Shown one piece after another: positions 45,787 through 54,614 of a stretch of DNA of 64,000 nt; position 1 is the first letter of the stretch; the number at the start of each line of letters is the position of its first letter. Source of the stretch: Cryobacterium tepidiphilum (lineage in GTDB: Bacteria; Actinomycetota; Actinomycetes; Actinomycetales; Microbacteriaceae); the NCBI RefSeq assembly GCF_003716325.1, contig NZ_RDSR01000005.1:92148-156147 (forward strand). Direction: 5' to 3'. A program made the translations under genes and the position numbers. The notes beneath the pieces were generated by a model that ran no database searches, was not told where the DNA came from, and saw only the letters and a list, made by a program, of their open reading frames with translations.

Positions 45787-46679
45787 TGAGCATCCCCGCC
45801 ATTGCGCCCACGATTACGCATGACGACGCAACGGATGCCGCAGGCCGGCCCGCGCGCCGCCGCCGTCGCCGGTTCGAACCCGTCGCCGGGCCGCTTCGTC
45901 TCGTGCTGTTTCTCATCTACGCCGTGCCGATCTTCTGGATCATCCTCACCTCGCTGAAGAGCCCCGGCGATGTGATCTCGTCGCAGGCATCCGTTGTGTT
46001 CACGCCCACCCTCAACGCCTACATCGAGGCGCTCGGCAACGCAGGGCTGTTCACCGCGCTCCAGCAGTCGATCGTGATTGCGGCAGGAACGACCGCGCTC
46101 ACGCTCGCCATCGCGATCCCGGCCGGCTACGGGCTCGCCCGCGTCGATAGCCGCGTCACGACGATCGGACTCGGCCTGCTCATCGTCTTACAGATGGTGC
46201 CGCAAACGGCCAACGTCATCCCGCTGTTCCAGATCTTCGGCGCCTGGGGGCTGCTGAACCAGAACCTCGGCGTCATCATCGCCGACACGGCGCTGCTGAT
46301 CCCGTTCGCGGTGCTGCTGCTGCGGCCGTTCTTCCGGGCCGTCCCCGATGCGCTCGAGGAGGCCGCCTCGATCGACGGCGCTTCCACGCTTCGTACCTTC
46401 TTCTCGGTGATGCTGCCCGTGGCCCGCAACGGCGTGGCCACGACCGGAACGCTGATCTTCCTCCTGTCGTGGGGCGAATTCCTCTATGCCGTGAACTTCT
46501 TCCTCTCGCCCGGCAATTACCCGCTGTCAGCGCTCCTGGCGCAGCAGGTGTCGGCGTTCGGCATCAACTGGCCCGGCCTGATGGCGCTCGCCGTCATCAC
46601 CTCGGTGCCGATCCTGATCCTCTTCGTCTGTACCTACCGGCTGCTGCGCGAGGGGCTCACCCTCGGCGCCGTCAAGTGA
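45786..46679 (+). CDS. CUT1 sugar ABC permease (MalG/UgpE type)
   Basis: The 297-residue product has six helices after a 30-residue Arg-rich start. IPAGYGLARVDSR and the EAA loop DALEEAASIDGASTLRTFFSVMLPVARNG are diagnostic. No ATPase gene follows. The importer must use an ATPase encoded elsewhere, probably a shared MsmK/MsiK-type protein as in other actinobacteria. The gene is followed 59 bp later by the GH127 glycosidase. Confidence 0.93.
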   Translation: MSIPAIAPTITHDDATDAAGRPARRRRRRFEPVAGPLRLVLFLIYAVPIFWIILTSLKSPGDVISSQASVVFTPTLNAYIEALGNAGLFTALQQSIVIAAGTTALTLAIAIPAGYGLARVDSRVTTIGLGLLIVLQMVPQTANVIPLFQIFGAWGLLNQNLGVIIADTALLIPFAVLLLRPFFRAVPDALEEAASIDGASTLRTFFSVMLPVARNGVATTGTLIFLLSWGEFLYAVNFFLSPGNYPLSALLAQQVSAFGINWPGLMALAVITSVPILILFVCTYRLLREGLTLGAVK

Positions 46680-46738
46680 CCGGTCTTCCTCGCACTCCTT
46701 CCTTCTCCTCAGAACCTTCGTCAGAAACCGAGGCACCC

Positions 46739-48670
46739 ATGACTTCGACCACCGAACCCGTCACCGCCGCACACGGCCGTCCCGTCGCCCCCAGCCACGG
46801 CGCGCTCCGCCCGCTGGGCCTCGACGACGTGAGCATCGAGGGCGGCTTCTGGGGCGATCGCCAAGAGCTGAACGCCACCGCCATCATCGAGCACAGCGAG
46901 CACTGGGTCGAGCGGATGGGCTGGGTCGCGAACTTCGACGCCGCCGTCGAGGGCCGGCTGGCCGCCGACCGTCGCGGCCGTGAGTTCTCCGACGCGGACG
47001 TCTACAAGGTCATGGAAGCCATGGCGTGGGAGATCGGCCGCACGGGCAACCGGGAGATGGATGCCCGCCTGCAGGCCTTGGTCACTCGGATCGCCCCCGT
47101 GCAGGAGGCCGACGGATACCTCAACACCAAGTTCGGCCGCCCTGGCCAAGAGCCCCGGTACACGGACCTGCAGTGGGGGCACGAACTGTACTGCTACGGC
47201 CACCTGTTACAGGCCGCCATCGCCCGCGGGCGCACGAAAGGTGACGACCTGTTGGTGGAGACCGCCCGTCGCGCGGCCGACCACGTCTGTGACGTGTTCG
47301 GGCCGGGTGGTATCGAGTCGGTCGACGGGCACCCTGAAATCGAGACGGCGCTCGTGGAGTTCGCCCGGTACACGGGGGAGCAGCGATACCTCGAGCAGGC
47401 GCGCCTGTTCGTCGAGCGGCGCGGGCACGGCGTGCTCGGCGACATCGAATTCGGTCGCAGCTACTTCCAGGACGACGTGCCGGTGCGCGAGGCATCCGTC
47501 ATGGAAGGCCACGCCGTGCGGGCCATGTACCTGGCGGCCGGTGCCGTCGACGTGGCCGTCGAAACGGATGACTCGCAGCTGCTGGACGCCGTCATCCGCC
47601 AGCTGGCCACCACCGTCGCCCGCCGCACCTACATCACCGGCGGCATGGGAGCGCACCACGAGGGGGAGTCTTTCGGGTCGGACTTCGAGCTGCCGAGCGA
47701 CCGGGCCTACTCCGAGACCTGCGCCGGCGTCGGCTCGATCATGCTCAACTACCGGCTCCTGCTGGCGACGGGGGAGGCAAAGTACGCCGACCTGATCGAG
47801 CGCACCCTCTTCAACGTCGTGGCCGCCTCGCCCGCCGCCGACGGCGAGGCATTCTTCTACACGAATACGCTCCACCAGCGGGAGCCGGGCACGGTGCCCT
47901 CCGACGACGAGGCCAGCCCGCGGGCCTCGTCGAGCCTGCGCGCGCCCTGGTTCGAGGTGTCGTGCTGCCCGCCGAACGTTGCACGCACCTTCGCCTCCCT
48001 CGACGCCTACGTCGCCACCTCTGATGCGCAGGGATTGCAACTGCACCAGTACGCGGAGGGCACGGTGCGCGCCGCCATTGACGCGGGAACCGTCGCCGTG
48101 CGAGTGGCGACGCGGTACCCGGCTGACGGGCTCATCACCGTCGAAGTCACCGAGACCGTGGGGAAGGAGTGGACCCTCTCACTGCGCGTTCCGGGCTGGG
48201 CCGCTTCAGGCGCCGAGCTGACCGTGGCCGGGGAGACGCAGGCTGTGTCGCCCGGCACCGTGACGGTGCACCGCGCCTTCGAAGTCGGCGACGTCGTCAC
48301 ACTGTCGCTGCCCGTCGCCGCACGGTGGACGGCTCCCGACCCCCGCATCGACGCGCTCCGCGGTCAGCTGGCGGTGGAACGCGGTCCAGTCGTGCTCTGC
48401 CTCGAATCGACGGACGCGCCGACCATCGCTTCCGTCAATGACGCCCGGGTCGTCCCCGAGCTCGACGACGACAACGGACACGTCACCGTCGGCGTGCGGC
48501 CGCTCGCTCCGGTCGACGAATCGTGGCCGTTCGGGGCAACGGGGGCGACGCTCGCGGCGGATGCCGAGCGAGTCACGCTTGTTCCCTACTACTCCTGGGC
48601 GAACCGCGGCCCGTCGACGATGCGGGTGTGGCTTCCCGTCGCGGGGGCGGACTCCGTGGTGCCCGGCTGA
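46739..48670 (+). CDS. GH127 family glycosidase, probable beta-L-arabinofuranosidase
   Basis: The 643-residue product matches GH127 (DUF1680). The (alpha/alpha)6 catalytic domain shows YLNTKFG, WGHELYCYGHLLQAAIA and a zinc-cysteine active-site pattern: a Glu and Cys in YSETCAGVGS and the paired Cys in FEVSCCPPNVART, where one Cys is the nucleophile in HypBA1. C-terminal beta-sandwich domains follow (LSLRVPGWA, RGPVVLCLES). No signal peptide is present, so it acts in the cytoplasm on imported oligosaccharides. The LacI regulator and CUT1 importer complete the locus. Confidence 0.9.
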   Translation: MTSTTEPVTAAHGRPVAPSHGALRPLGLDDVSIEGGFWGDRQELNATAIIEHSEHWVERMGWVANFDAAVEGRLAADRRGREFSDADVYKVMEAMAWEIGRTGNREMDARLQALVTRIAPVQEADGYLNTKFGRPGQEPRYTDLQWGHELYCYGHLLQAAIARGRTKGDDLLVETARRAADHVCDVFGPGGIESVDGHPEIETALVEFARYTGEQRYLEQARLFVERRGHGVLGDIEFGRSYFQDDVPVREASVMEGHAVRAMYLAAGAVDVAVETDDSQLLDAVIRQLATTVARRTYITGGMGAHHEGESFGSDFELPSDRAYSETCAGVGSIMLNYRLLLATGEAKYADLIERTLFNVVAASPAADGEAFFYTNTLHQREPGTVPSDDEASPRASSSLRAPWFEVSCCPPNVARTFASLDAYVATSDAQGLQLHQYAEGTVRAAIDAGTVAVRVATRYPADGLITVEVTETVGKEWTLSLRVPGWAASGAELTVAGETQAVSPGTVTVHRAFEVGDVVTLSLPVAARWTAPDPRIDALRGQLAVERGPVVLCLESTDAPTIASVNDARVVPELDDDNGHVTVGVRPLAPVDESWPFGATGATLAADAERVTLVPYYSWANRGPSTMRVWLPVAGADSVVPG

Positions 48671-48729
48671 GTACGTGCCGTAGGCCGTCGCTCGATGCTC
48701 CGGGAGCGCGGTTGCTGGCCCGGGCGGCG

Positions 48730-48757
48730 TGCATGCAATGCATGCATTGGCTACAAT
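48730..48757 (+). promoter_or_regulatory. Promoter and operator of the second toxin-antitoxin pair
   Basis: CAATGCATGCATTG (48736-48749) is a perfect 14-bp palindrome within TGCATGCAATGCATGCA (48730-48746). The -10 box TACAAT (48752-48757) follows directly. Binding would cover the promoter. The same TGCAATG...GCATGCA theme occurs at 34579-34593. Confidence 0.65.
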
Positions 48758-48777
48758 GGTGGATAGAGGTGAGCCAC

Positions 48778-49020
48778 ATGCCCATGCTGACGGTCCGGAA
48801 TCTTGATCCAGAAGTTCACGCCAGGTTGCGCGAGCGCGCTGCCTTGCACGGCCGCTCCATGGAGGCAGAAGCACGGGCTGTGCTGGCAGAATCCGTTCTA
48901 GGGGATGCAGAGCCGGTCAACCTGGCTGCCGCTGTTCGCAAGCATTTCGCGGAGGCGCATGTTGAACTTGACCTTCCTGACCGCACCGCGCTTCAGCGAC
49001 CCATTGAGCTAGCCGAATGA
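48778..49020 (+). CDS. Ribbon-helix-helix antitoxin (FitA/VapB-like), second module
   Basis: The 80-residue protein begins MPMLTVRNLDPEVHARLRERAALHGRSMEAEARAVLAE, the ribbon-helix-helix domain of FitA-like antitoxins. A 35-residue tail that should wrap the toxin follows (LAAAVRKHFAEAHVELDLPD). A GAGGTG site precedes the ATG. The stop overlaps the toxin start (ATGA). It is expected to bind the GCATGC-rich palindrome upstream and repress its own operon with the toxin. Confidence 0.9.
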   Translation: MPMLTVRNLDPEVHARLRERAALHGRSMEAEARAVLAESVLGDAEPVNLAAAVRKHFAEAHVELDLPDRTALQRPIELAE

Positions 49021-49433
49021 TCATCGTCGACACCAACGTGTTCTCCGCGCTGATGTCCGACGACGCGAAGCGGTTGGAACCATGGCTCGCCACGGTATCC
49101 GGCCCCGAACTCTTCACCACGGCGATCACCCGCGCTGAGATCAGGTATGGAATCGAGCGGTTGCCGCGCGGCCGTCGTCAGGTTGGTTTGCGTGAACGGG
49201 CTGACCTGCTCTTCAGCGAGATCGACGAGCGCATCCTGGTCTTCGACTCGGCAGCTGCCGACCGGTATGGAGTTCTTGTTGCGAGCCGCGAACGAGCGGG
49301 TCGGCCCATTTCCGTTCCCGACGCACAGGTCGCGAGCATTGCACTCGTCCATCGCGCCATGATCGCCACGCGAAACGTCCGCGATTTCGCCGACACAGGA
49401 GTGACTATCGTGAACCCGTTTGAGTCGAACTGA
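49017..49433 (+). CDS. PIN-domain toxin (FitB/VapC-like), second module
   Basis: The 138-residue product is a classical FitB-type PIN ribonuclease: MIIVDTNVFSALM with the first Asp, TTAITRAEIRYGIERLP with Glu, and SVPDAQVASIAL and MIATRNVRDFADTGV with the remaining acidic residues and the Arg-Asn-x-x-Asp-Phe signature. All catalytic positions appear intact, so the module may be active. It is not closely similar to the toxin at 33920-34342, which has a shorter C-terminal signature. Confidence 0.92.
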   Translation: MIIVDTNVFSALMSDDAKRLEPWLATVSGPELFTTAITRAEIRYGIERLPRGRRQVGLRERADLLFSEIDERILVFDSAAADRYGVLVASRERAGRPISVPDAQVASIALVHRAMIATRNVRDFADTGVTIVNPFESN

Positions 49434-49523
49434 CGGGTTCTGCCGGCTTCCGGGCACGATCTTGTCGTACGTCACGACAGGTCGGTCTTCTCCTCATCGT
49501 GGTGCAGCGAGCGAGTGCGAGCT

Positions 49524-50462
49524 TCAGGAACTGCGGCGGGCGATGTCGGCGACCGTGTAACTGCCGAGCGGATTCATCCCGAGCTGCTGCCGGCCTGCGG
49601 TCAGCAGCAAGTGGCGCCAGTGGGAGAACGGGCCGGCCCGCAGAGTGCGCGTGCGCAGCGTGTATGCGTCGGTGTAGGCCACGCGAGGTGCCCAGACGGG
49701 CGAGCGGCGGCGGTTCGACACCTTCGCGGTCAGGTGCAGGAACGCCTGGGCGCTGCCGATCGCGGAGGCGAGGTCGACGCCGATCGAGATCGATGGCAGC
49801 GACGCCGGCGGCGCACCGTTCTCGCCCTGCACGGCCGTCAGCGAGCGGAGGTCCGTGTACGCGGGAATGTAGGGAAGGCAGCGGGAGAGATCGACTCCGG
49901 CTGCGGCGATCTCCGCGAGCGGTGTCGCAGGGGTGAAACCCATGAACCGTTCAAAGGTCCACGTCGACGCGGGGGCGAACGACGTGACCTGGGCGGCGAA
50001 TCCCACATTCATCACGAGGAGGTCGGGAATTCCCTGCCTCCTCGCCTGGCGCGCGATGAGGGTTCCGATCTCCGGCCTCGTCAGTTCCGACTCGTCGAGC
50101 ACGAGTGATGCCCCGTCCATGAACGACTCGATGTTGTCCTCGGTGACACCGGAGTGGAAGGTCTCGACCTCGGCGTGGGGATTGATGTCGAGAACGCGCT
50201 CGCGGAACACCTCCGCCTTGTCCCGGCCGATCGACGACGTGGTCGCTCCCGCGACGCGATTGACGTTCTCCGGCTCGAAGACCTCCGGATCGGCGATGCT
50301 GAACCGCGCGACGCCCATCCTGGCGAGCTTCAGCCCCAACTGAAAGCCATCTCCGCCGACACCGGCGATCGCGACGCGCGCCGCCATGAGTGCGCGCTGT
50401 TCGTCCTCGTTCCAGAATCCGTAATTGCGCGAGAATTCCGGCGAGGATGCGGTTCTCGCCAT
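49524..50462 (-). CDS. E1/ThiF/MoeB-like adenylyltransferase without zinc site
   Basis: The 312-residue product has the nucleotide-binding fold of E1-like enzymes: RVAIAGVGGDGFQLGLKLARMGVARFSIADPEVFEPENVNRVAGA, with the conserved Asp, Asn and Arg, then IGRDKAEVFRERVLDINP. E1-like enzymes adenylate the C-terminus of a ubiquitin-like protein or a peptide. Most relatives carry two CxxC zinc motifs. This protein has only one cysteine, Cys195 (DLSRCLPYIPAY), which could be a thioester-forming residue or irrelevant. No ThiS/MoaD-like partner is nearby. It overlaps the acyltransferase stop by 1 nt (TGATG), so the two are coupled. The substrate is unknown. Confidence 0.85.
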   Translation of the reverse strand: MARTASSPEFSRNYGFWNEDEQRALMAARVAIAGVGGDGFQLGLKLARMGVARFSIADPEVFEPENVNRVAGATTSSIGRDKAEVFRERVLDINPHAEVETFHSGVTEDNIESFMDGASLVLDESELTRPEIGTLIARQARRQGIPDLLVMNVGFAAQVTSFAPASTWTFERFMGFTPATPLAEIAAAGVDLSRCLPYIPAYTDLRSLTAVQGENGAPPASLPSISIGVDLASAIGSAQAFLHLTAKVSNRRRSPVWAPRVAYTDAYTLRTRTLRAGPFSHWRHLLLTAGRQQLGMNPLGSYTVADIARRSS

Positions 50463-51232
50463 CAGACGACGCTCGAGACGCGGGAACGCTCGGGCACGCG
50501 TCCGACGTAGGTCATGTCCGGCTCCGCAGCGCGGTAGCGATCAATGAATCCGCCGTTTCGAGCGTTCACCCGCTCCATGGATGTGGGGATGTCGATCTCG
50601 ACCGGCACGTTGTAGTCGAGGTAATGCTCGACGTATCGCACCTCGCCGATGCGGTCGATGGCGATGGCGGCCTTCAGATGGCGCTCGAGCCAGGGCTCGA
50701 TGATGGCGAACGTGCGTTCCAGGTCGTGGTTCGCGATGTACGCAAGCATGAGCGCAAAGAGATGCCACTGCACCAGATCTTGCAGGGCGGCCCTCTCGTG
50801 GCGCGCGATCACGCGCGAGACTTCGACGCTCGTGCCCGTGAGGTCGCCGTGGGCGAAGGCGTCGGGGCAGAAGCTCTCAATCGGAAGGGGCCGTTCGCCT
50901 CGCCGCAGGATGAGTCGGGCCACGCCGACCACCCGCACCCCCGATTCGTGGTTCTCGAACACACCGAAGGTGACCGAGCGTGCGTCGTCGGCATCGCGAT
51001 CGGTGCCATCCTCGTGGATCTCGCTCGCAGACAACTGGCCGGTTTGATCGACGTAGACCTTTCTGCGCAACTGAAAGTGGGCCGCGTACTCCGCCGCGAG
51101 GCCGGTGATCGGCACACCGTTGACGGCGAGAACGCCGCAGGCCATCCGCGCCCCTGGCTCCTCAGAGAAGAGGGCAGAGTCGATGACAGGAATCACCTCG
51201 TGGTTTGAGACCGTGCGATCAACGTGAGACAA
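50462..51232 (-). CDS. LuxI/PEP-CTERM-associated-type acyltransferase (GNAT fold)
   Basis: The product has 256 residues from TTG 51232, chosen because AGGAGGA lies 8 nt upstream; an ATG at 51289 lacks a site. The pattern fits autoinducer-synthase-like N-acyltransferases: FQLRRKVYVDQTG, an acidic DGTDRDADDA stretch, VVGVARLILRRGERPLPIE, and VEVSRVIARHERAAL, which corresponds to the conserved E-x-SR region. YNVPVEIDIP near the end matches the PEP-CTERM-linked subgroup. Such enzymes transfer an acyl group to an amino compound. Coupling to an E1-like adenylyltransferase is unusual. No PEP-CTERM or exosortase gene is seen here. Confidence 0.7.
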   Translation of the reverse strand: MSHVDRTVSNHEVIPVIDSALFSEEPGARMACGVLAVNGVPITGLAAEYAAHFQLRRKVYVDQTGQLSASEIHEDGTDRDADDARSVTFGVFENHESGVRVVGVARLILRRGERPLPIESFCPDAFAHGDLTGTSVEVSRVIARHERAALQDLVQWHLFALMLAYIANHDLERTFAIIEPWLERHLKAAIAIDRIGEVRYVEHYLDYNVPVEIDIPTSMERVNARNGGFIDRYRAAEPDMTYVGRVPERSRVSSVV

Positions 51233-51398
51233 CGCCGTGATCCTCCTGGATTCCGCAGATACCACCGCTCCTACAGATGGCTCATGCATCCGCGCGGGTC
51301 GTGAGCTTGAACGCTCCCCGACGCCCCATTCTGCCCTACCGAGTCATGGCGCCTTGGCAGCGACCTGCGCCTCCGCCCGGCCGACGCGAATTGCTAGC

Positions 51399-51412
51399 AT
51401 GTACCATGTACC
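51399..51412 (+). promoter_or_regulatory. Tandem ATGTACC repeat, candidate operator of the TetR-like gene
   Basis: ATGTACC is repeated twice without gap (51399-51412), creating GTACCATGTAC, an inverted GTAC pair. TAGCAT (51395-51400) overlaps as a possible -10 box. It lies 27 bp before the regulator start and about 165 bp upstream of the acyltransferase gene. Confidence 0.45.
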
Positions 51413-51439
51413 GACGACGACCTGGCGATTGGGGCGACG

Positions 51440-52285
51440 ATGCCGGGAGGCAAGTGGAACCTGACGGCGAGCCTGCGGCCCCGACCGGGTCTCGACGGCG
51501 TGCGCGCCAAGGTTCTGCACAGCGCGACCGAGCACGTGGAGTCGGTCGGTCTCTCGCTTGGCGTTGACGAGGCGCTCATCGAGAAGCTCACAACGGATGC
51601 GGGGGTCACCACCGCACAATTCGCCCAGATCTGGCCAACGCGCGACGCCTTCCTCACCGATCTGTTGTGCGAACTGGCCAACCAGGCGCAGATCGACCGG
51701 GCAGACTCCGAGACGCTGCTGTCTACCTGGCAGTACCTCAGCATGCGCGTCGACGACTTCCACTCGATCGAGGGGCGCCGCAGGGTTCTGATCGACGTCA
51801 CCCGTTCCGCCGCGGAGTACAACTTCGACGCGGTCACCGCTTCAAGCAAGTGGCGAACCTATGCCGCGCTTTCCGTGACGATCTTGTCGTGGCCGGAAGG
51901 CGATGCGAGGACGCGGGTGCTCGATGCGCTTCGAGCCAGCGAGCTGTCCTTCGTCGAGACGATGGAGAGCTTCTACCGCAACGTGCTGCCGACGATCGGT
52001 TACCGACTCAAGCCTGTGTTCAAGAACGACTACCAGCCGTTTGTGGTGGCCGCAGCATCCGTCATCGAGGGACTGGGCATCGTCCGCACCACCGTTCCCG
52101 CCCTCGTGGAGGCTCATTTCGACCTACCCGTCGAGAACGGCGTCGAAGCCTGGTCGGTTGCGTCCCTCGCGTTCATGGGCGTTGTCGATGCCTTCATCGA
52201 GCCCGACCCGGCGTTCGTGCCCGAGGAAGGCATCGAACGGCTCAGTGGCGGCATCGACGTGACGCCGCAGTCGCAGTCCGACTGA
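51440..52285 (+). CDS. TetR-like regulator with divergent N-terminus
   Basis: The 281-residue product has a TetR-like helix-turn-helix at about residues 25-80: LIEKLTTDAGVTTAQFAQIWPTRDAFLTDLLCEL, where Val-Thr-x-x-x-Phe-x-x-x-Trp-Pro replaces the usual V-S-x-x-x-x-Y-x-H-F. The rest is helical with hydrophobic helices, consistent with a ligand domain. At 281 residues it is longer than typical TetR (about 200). It diverges from the acyltransferase-adenylyltransferase pair and may control it, perhaps sensing the product. The assignment to TetR rests on the DNA-binding region and is moderately sure. Confidence 0.7.
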   Translation: MPGGKWNLTASLRPRPGLDGVRAKVLHSATEHVESVGLSLGVDEALIEKLTTDAGVTTAQFAQIWPTRDAFLTDLLCELANQAQIDRADSETLLSTWQYLSMRVDDFHSIEGRRRVLIDVTRSAAEYNFDAVTASSKWRTYAALSVTILSWPEGDARTRVLDALRASELSFVETMESFYRNVLPTIGYRLKPVFKNDYQPFVVAAASVIEGLGIVRTTVPALVEAHFDLPVENGVEAWSVASLAFMGVVDAFIEPDPAFVPEEGIERLSGGIDVTPQSQSD

Positions 52286-52289
52286 ATCC

Positions 52290-54614
52290 TCAGTCGAGCT
52301 CAGCGCGGGTGCCCCACCGCCGGAGGCGGTCCACCGTGCGAGCGAACGAGAGCGGCCTGCCGTAGTAGTAGCCCTGCGCGCTGCGCACGCCGAGCTCGAC
52401 GATGACATCGACCATGCTGTGGGTCTCGATGCCTTCGACGACCGTCGTGAAGCCCAGGTTGTCGCCGAAGCCCTGCAGGGCCTTGATGACCTCGCGTTGA
52501 CGCACATCGTCGAGGTCGTCGATAAGCCCCTTGTCGATCTTGAGGATGTCCATCGGAATGCGCACGAGGGCGCCCACCGATGAGTCGTCGGAGCCGTAGT
52601 CGTCGAGGGCGATGGTGACGCCCGCTTGCTGCATGAGCTCGGCCTCACGCCGCAGGTCGGCGGTGACAGAGCGAAGCGAGTGCTCGTTGAGCTCGATGCA
52701 GAGCGAGAGATCGGGATGCGCGCGGGCGGCGTCGCGGATGAACGGCCCGAGCTCAGTCTCGCTGATCTGGCCCAATTCGATGTTCACGGTGATACAGCGG
52801 ATGCCCGGCTCCAGCCGGTGGAATTCCTCGGCCGCGTGGAGTGCCTTCGTGACCACCTGCCTCGTGAGCTCGTTCATCAGGCCGAGACTCTTGGCCCGCG
52901 CTACGAGCGATGGCGGCGAGATGGGACCGAGCTCCGGGTCGACGTAGCGCACGAGCGCCTCGAACGCCCAGATCGTGCCCTCGTCGATGTTCACGATCGG
53001 TTGGAACGCGAGACCGAGCCTGTTGTCGCGGATCGCCCTCGCCACGATGTCGTTCGTGCGGGTGGAGCGGTGCGCGGCGATGCTCACGCTGCTGCGCTCG
53101 CCGCGGCCGCCGTGGTGACGCGAACGCTTGACCTGCAGCATGGCGCGGTCGGCATCCACTACGAGGGTCTGCGCATCGAGCTCGCGATGGCTCGAGAACG
53201 CGAGGCCCGCGCTCACGGCCGGGCGCAGGTCATGGCCATCGATAACGAGCGGCTGGCTCACCTCCGCGACGATGCGTTCGGCGGATTCCTTCGCGTGCGC
53301 GAGCGACACCAGGTCAGCGAGGATGACGACGAATTCGTCGCCGCCGATCCGCGACACGAAGTCTCCGCCGCCCGACGCCGCCTGCAACCGGTCGGCGACG
53401 GTCCGCAGCAGCTCGTCTCCCGCATGGTGCCCGCGGTTGTCGTTGATCTTCTTGAAATCGTCGAGGTCGATGAACAGCACCGCGATGCCCTCGTGGTACG
53501 GGCGGTTCTCGTTGGCCTCGACGAGTGCTTCTTGGAAGGCCCTGTAGTTGGGCAGGTTCGTGAGGGGGTCGGTGTTCGCCCGCTGCTCGAGGGTGTCGAC
53601 GTTGTGCCGGATGCGTGCGGCCTCGCTCGCAATATGAGCGAGGGCGACGAGCGCGCGCTCGTCGCCCGGAGCGAAGGGCGCCTTGCCCCGCTTGCGGGAC
53701 GCGATCACGTACTGTTCGACGCCGGGCGTGAGGCTCACCGCCGCGCCGATCTCGTTCTGCTCGGGCGCTCGACCACGGAGCTCCACGTCGTTGGCCTCCA
53801 CGATGGACAGCGCCCGGCTCGTGAGTGCGGCGGCGAGGCCGCCGCCGGTGTCGTCGCGTGGCAGGTCGATGGCCGCATCCACGATCGCGCTCAGCCGGCG
53901 CTCCATGCTCATGAACCGCGTGCGCTGGGCGACCGCGTAGAACAGCAGCGCCGTCAGCAGCAGCACGAGCGGTGTGAGGCGCGCATCCGGATCGAGCCCG
54001 GGGATGACCGACGAGCCGACGTATGTGACGAGCGTGGCCGCGACGGTGGCCACGAGAACGACGAACCCGACGCGGTAGGGGCTGAGTGCGGAGAGTCCGA
54101 ATCGACGGTCCAGCCCCCAGCGGCCCCGCTGGCGGGTGAACTCGCCCAACAGGAACAGTGTGTAGAAGACGGCGGTCGCGATGAGGAAGCTCAGCAGCAG
54201 CGGGACGCCCAGGGTCGCCAGGCCCGACTGCACCGCCACGAAAACGAAGGCGACCGCGGAGCTCAGTCCCGCCCAGTACAGGGCTTGCGGGAGGTTGCGT
54301 CCCGCGATCGTCTGAGAGATGACCAGGCCGACCGCCCAGATGGGTACACCCAGCCCGGGGGACCCTTCCTCGGGTTGGATCGCCAGCATCGTGATGGCCA
54401 CGCCCAGGAGCGGAAGGCCGGGAACGCGACCCACGTGCATCCGGAACGGACCGCAAATTATCACGCTAGCGATCAAGGTCAGCGCGAGCGCCCACGAGGT
54501 CGGCGTCGAACCGAGCAATTGATAGATGCCGTAGGCCATGAGGCCGAGGGCGAAGACGACAAAAGGCGCTCCGAAGACGATGTCCCACGTCGTCGCACCC
54601 TTATGTCTGGGCAC
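52290..54614 (-). CDS. Membrane GGDEF-EAL cyclic-di-GMP enzyme
   Basis: The product has 774 residues from GTG 54614, chosen for GGGAGGAG just upstream. Eight or so membrane helices lie between residues 8 and 225. A GAF-like or linker region leads to a GGDEF domain with intact RIGGDEFVVIL and substrate-site residues DLDDFKKINDNRGHHAGDELL. The EAL domain shows AFEALVRYVDP, TVNIELGQ, DDYGSDDSS, LKIDKGLI and VVEGIET, so the metal-binding and catalytic residues appear present. It may both make and break c-di-GMP. The membrane part could be a sensor. It ends 4 bp from the TetR-like gene. Confidence 0.93.
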   Translation of the reverse strand: MPRHKGATTWDIVFGAPFVVFALGLMAYGIYQLLGSTPTSWALALTLIASVIICGPFRMHVGRVPGLPLLGVAITMLAIQPEEGSPGLGVPIWAVGLVISQTIAGRNLPQALYWAGLSSAVAFVFVAVQSGLATLGVPLLLSFLIATAVFYTLFLLGEFTRQRGRWGLDRRFGLSALSPYRVGFVVLVATVAATLVTYVGSSVIPGLDPDARLTPLVLLLTALLFYAVAQRTRFMSMERRLSAIVDAAIDLPRDDTGGGLAAALTSRALSIVEANDVELRGRAPEQNEIGAAVSLTPGVEQYVIASRKRGKAPFAPGDERALVALAHIASEAARIRHNVDTLEQRANTDPLTNLPNYRAFQEALVEANENRPYHEGIAVLFIDLDDFKKINDNRGHHAGDELLRTVADRLQAASGGGDFVSRIGGDEFVVILADLVSLAHAKESAERIVAEVSQPLVIDGHDLRPAVSAGLAFSSHRELDAQTLVVDADRAMLQVKRSRHHGGRGERSSVSIAAHRSTRTNDIVARAIRDNRLGLAFQPIVNIDEGTIWAFEALVRYVDPELGPISPPSLVARAKSLGLMNELTRQVVTKALHAAEEFHRLEPGIRCITVNIELGQISETELGPFIRDAARAHPDLSLCIELNEHSLRSVTADLRREAELMQQAGVTIALDDYGSDDSSVGALVRIPMDILKIDKGLIDDLDDVRQREVIKALQGFGDNLGFTTVVEGIETHSMVDVIVELGVRSAQGYYYGRPLSFARTVDRLRRWGTRAELD

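Noticed and set aside
50462..51289. ATG at 51289 as start of the acyltransferase
   Set aside because: No ribosome site precedes it, whereas AGGAGGA lies 8 nt before the in-frame TTG at 51232.
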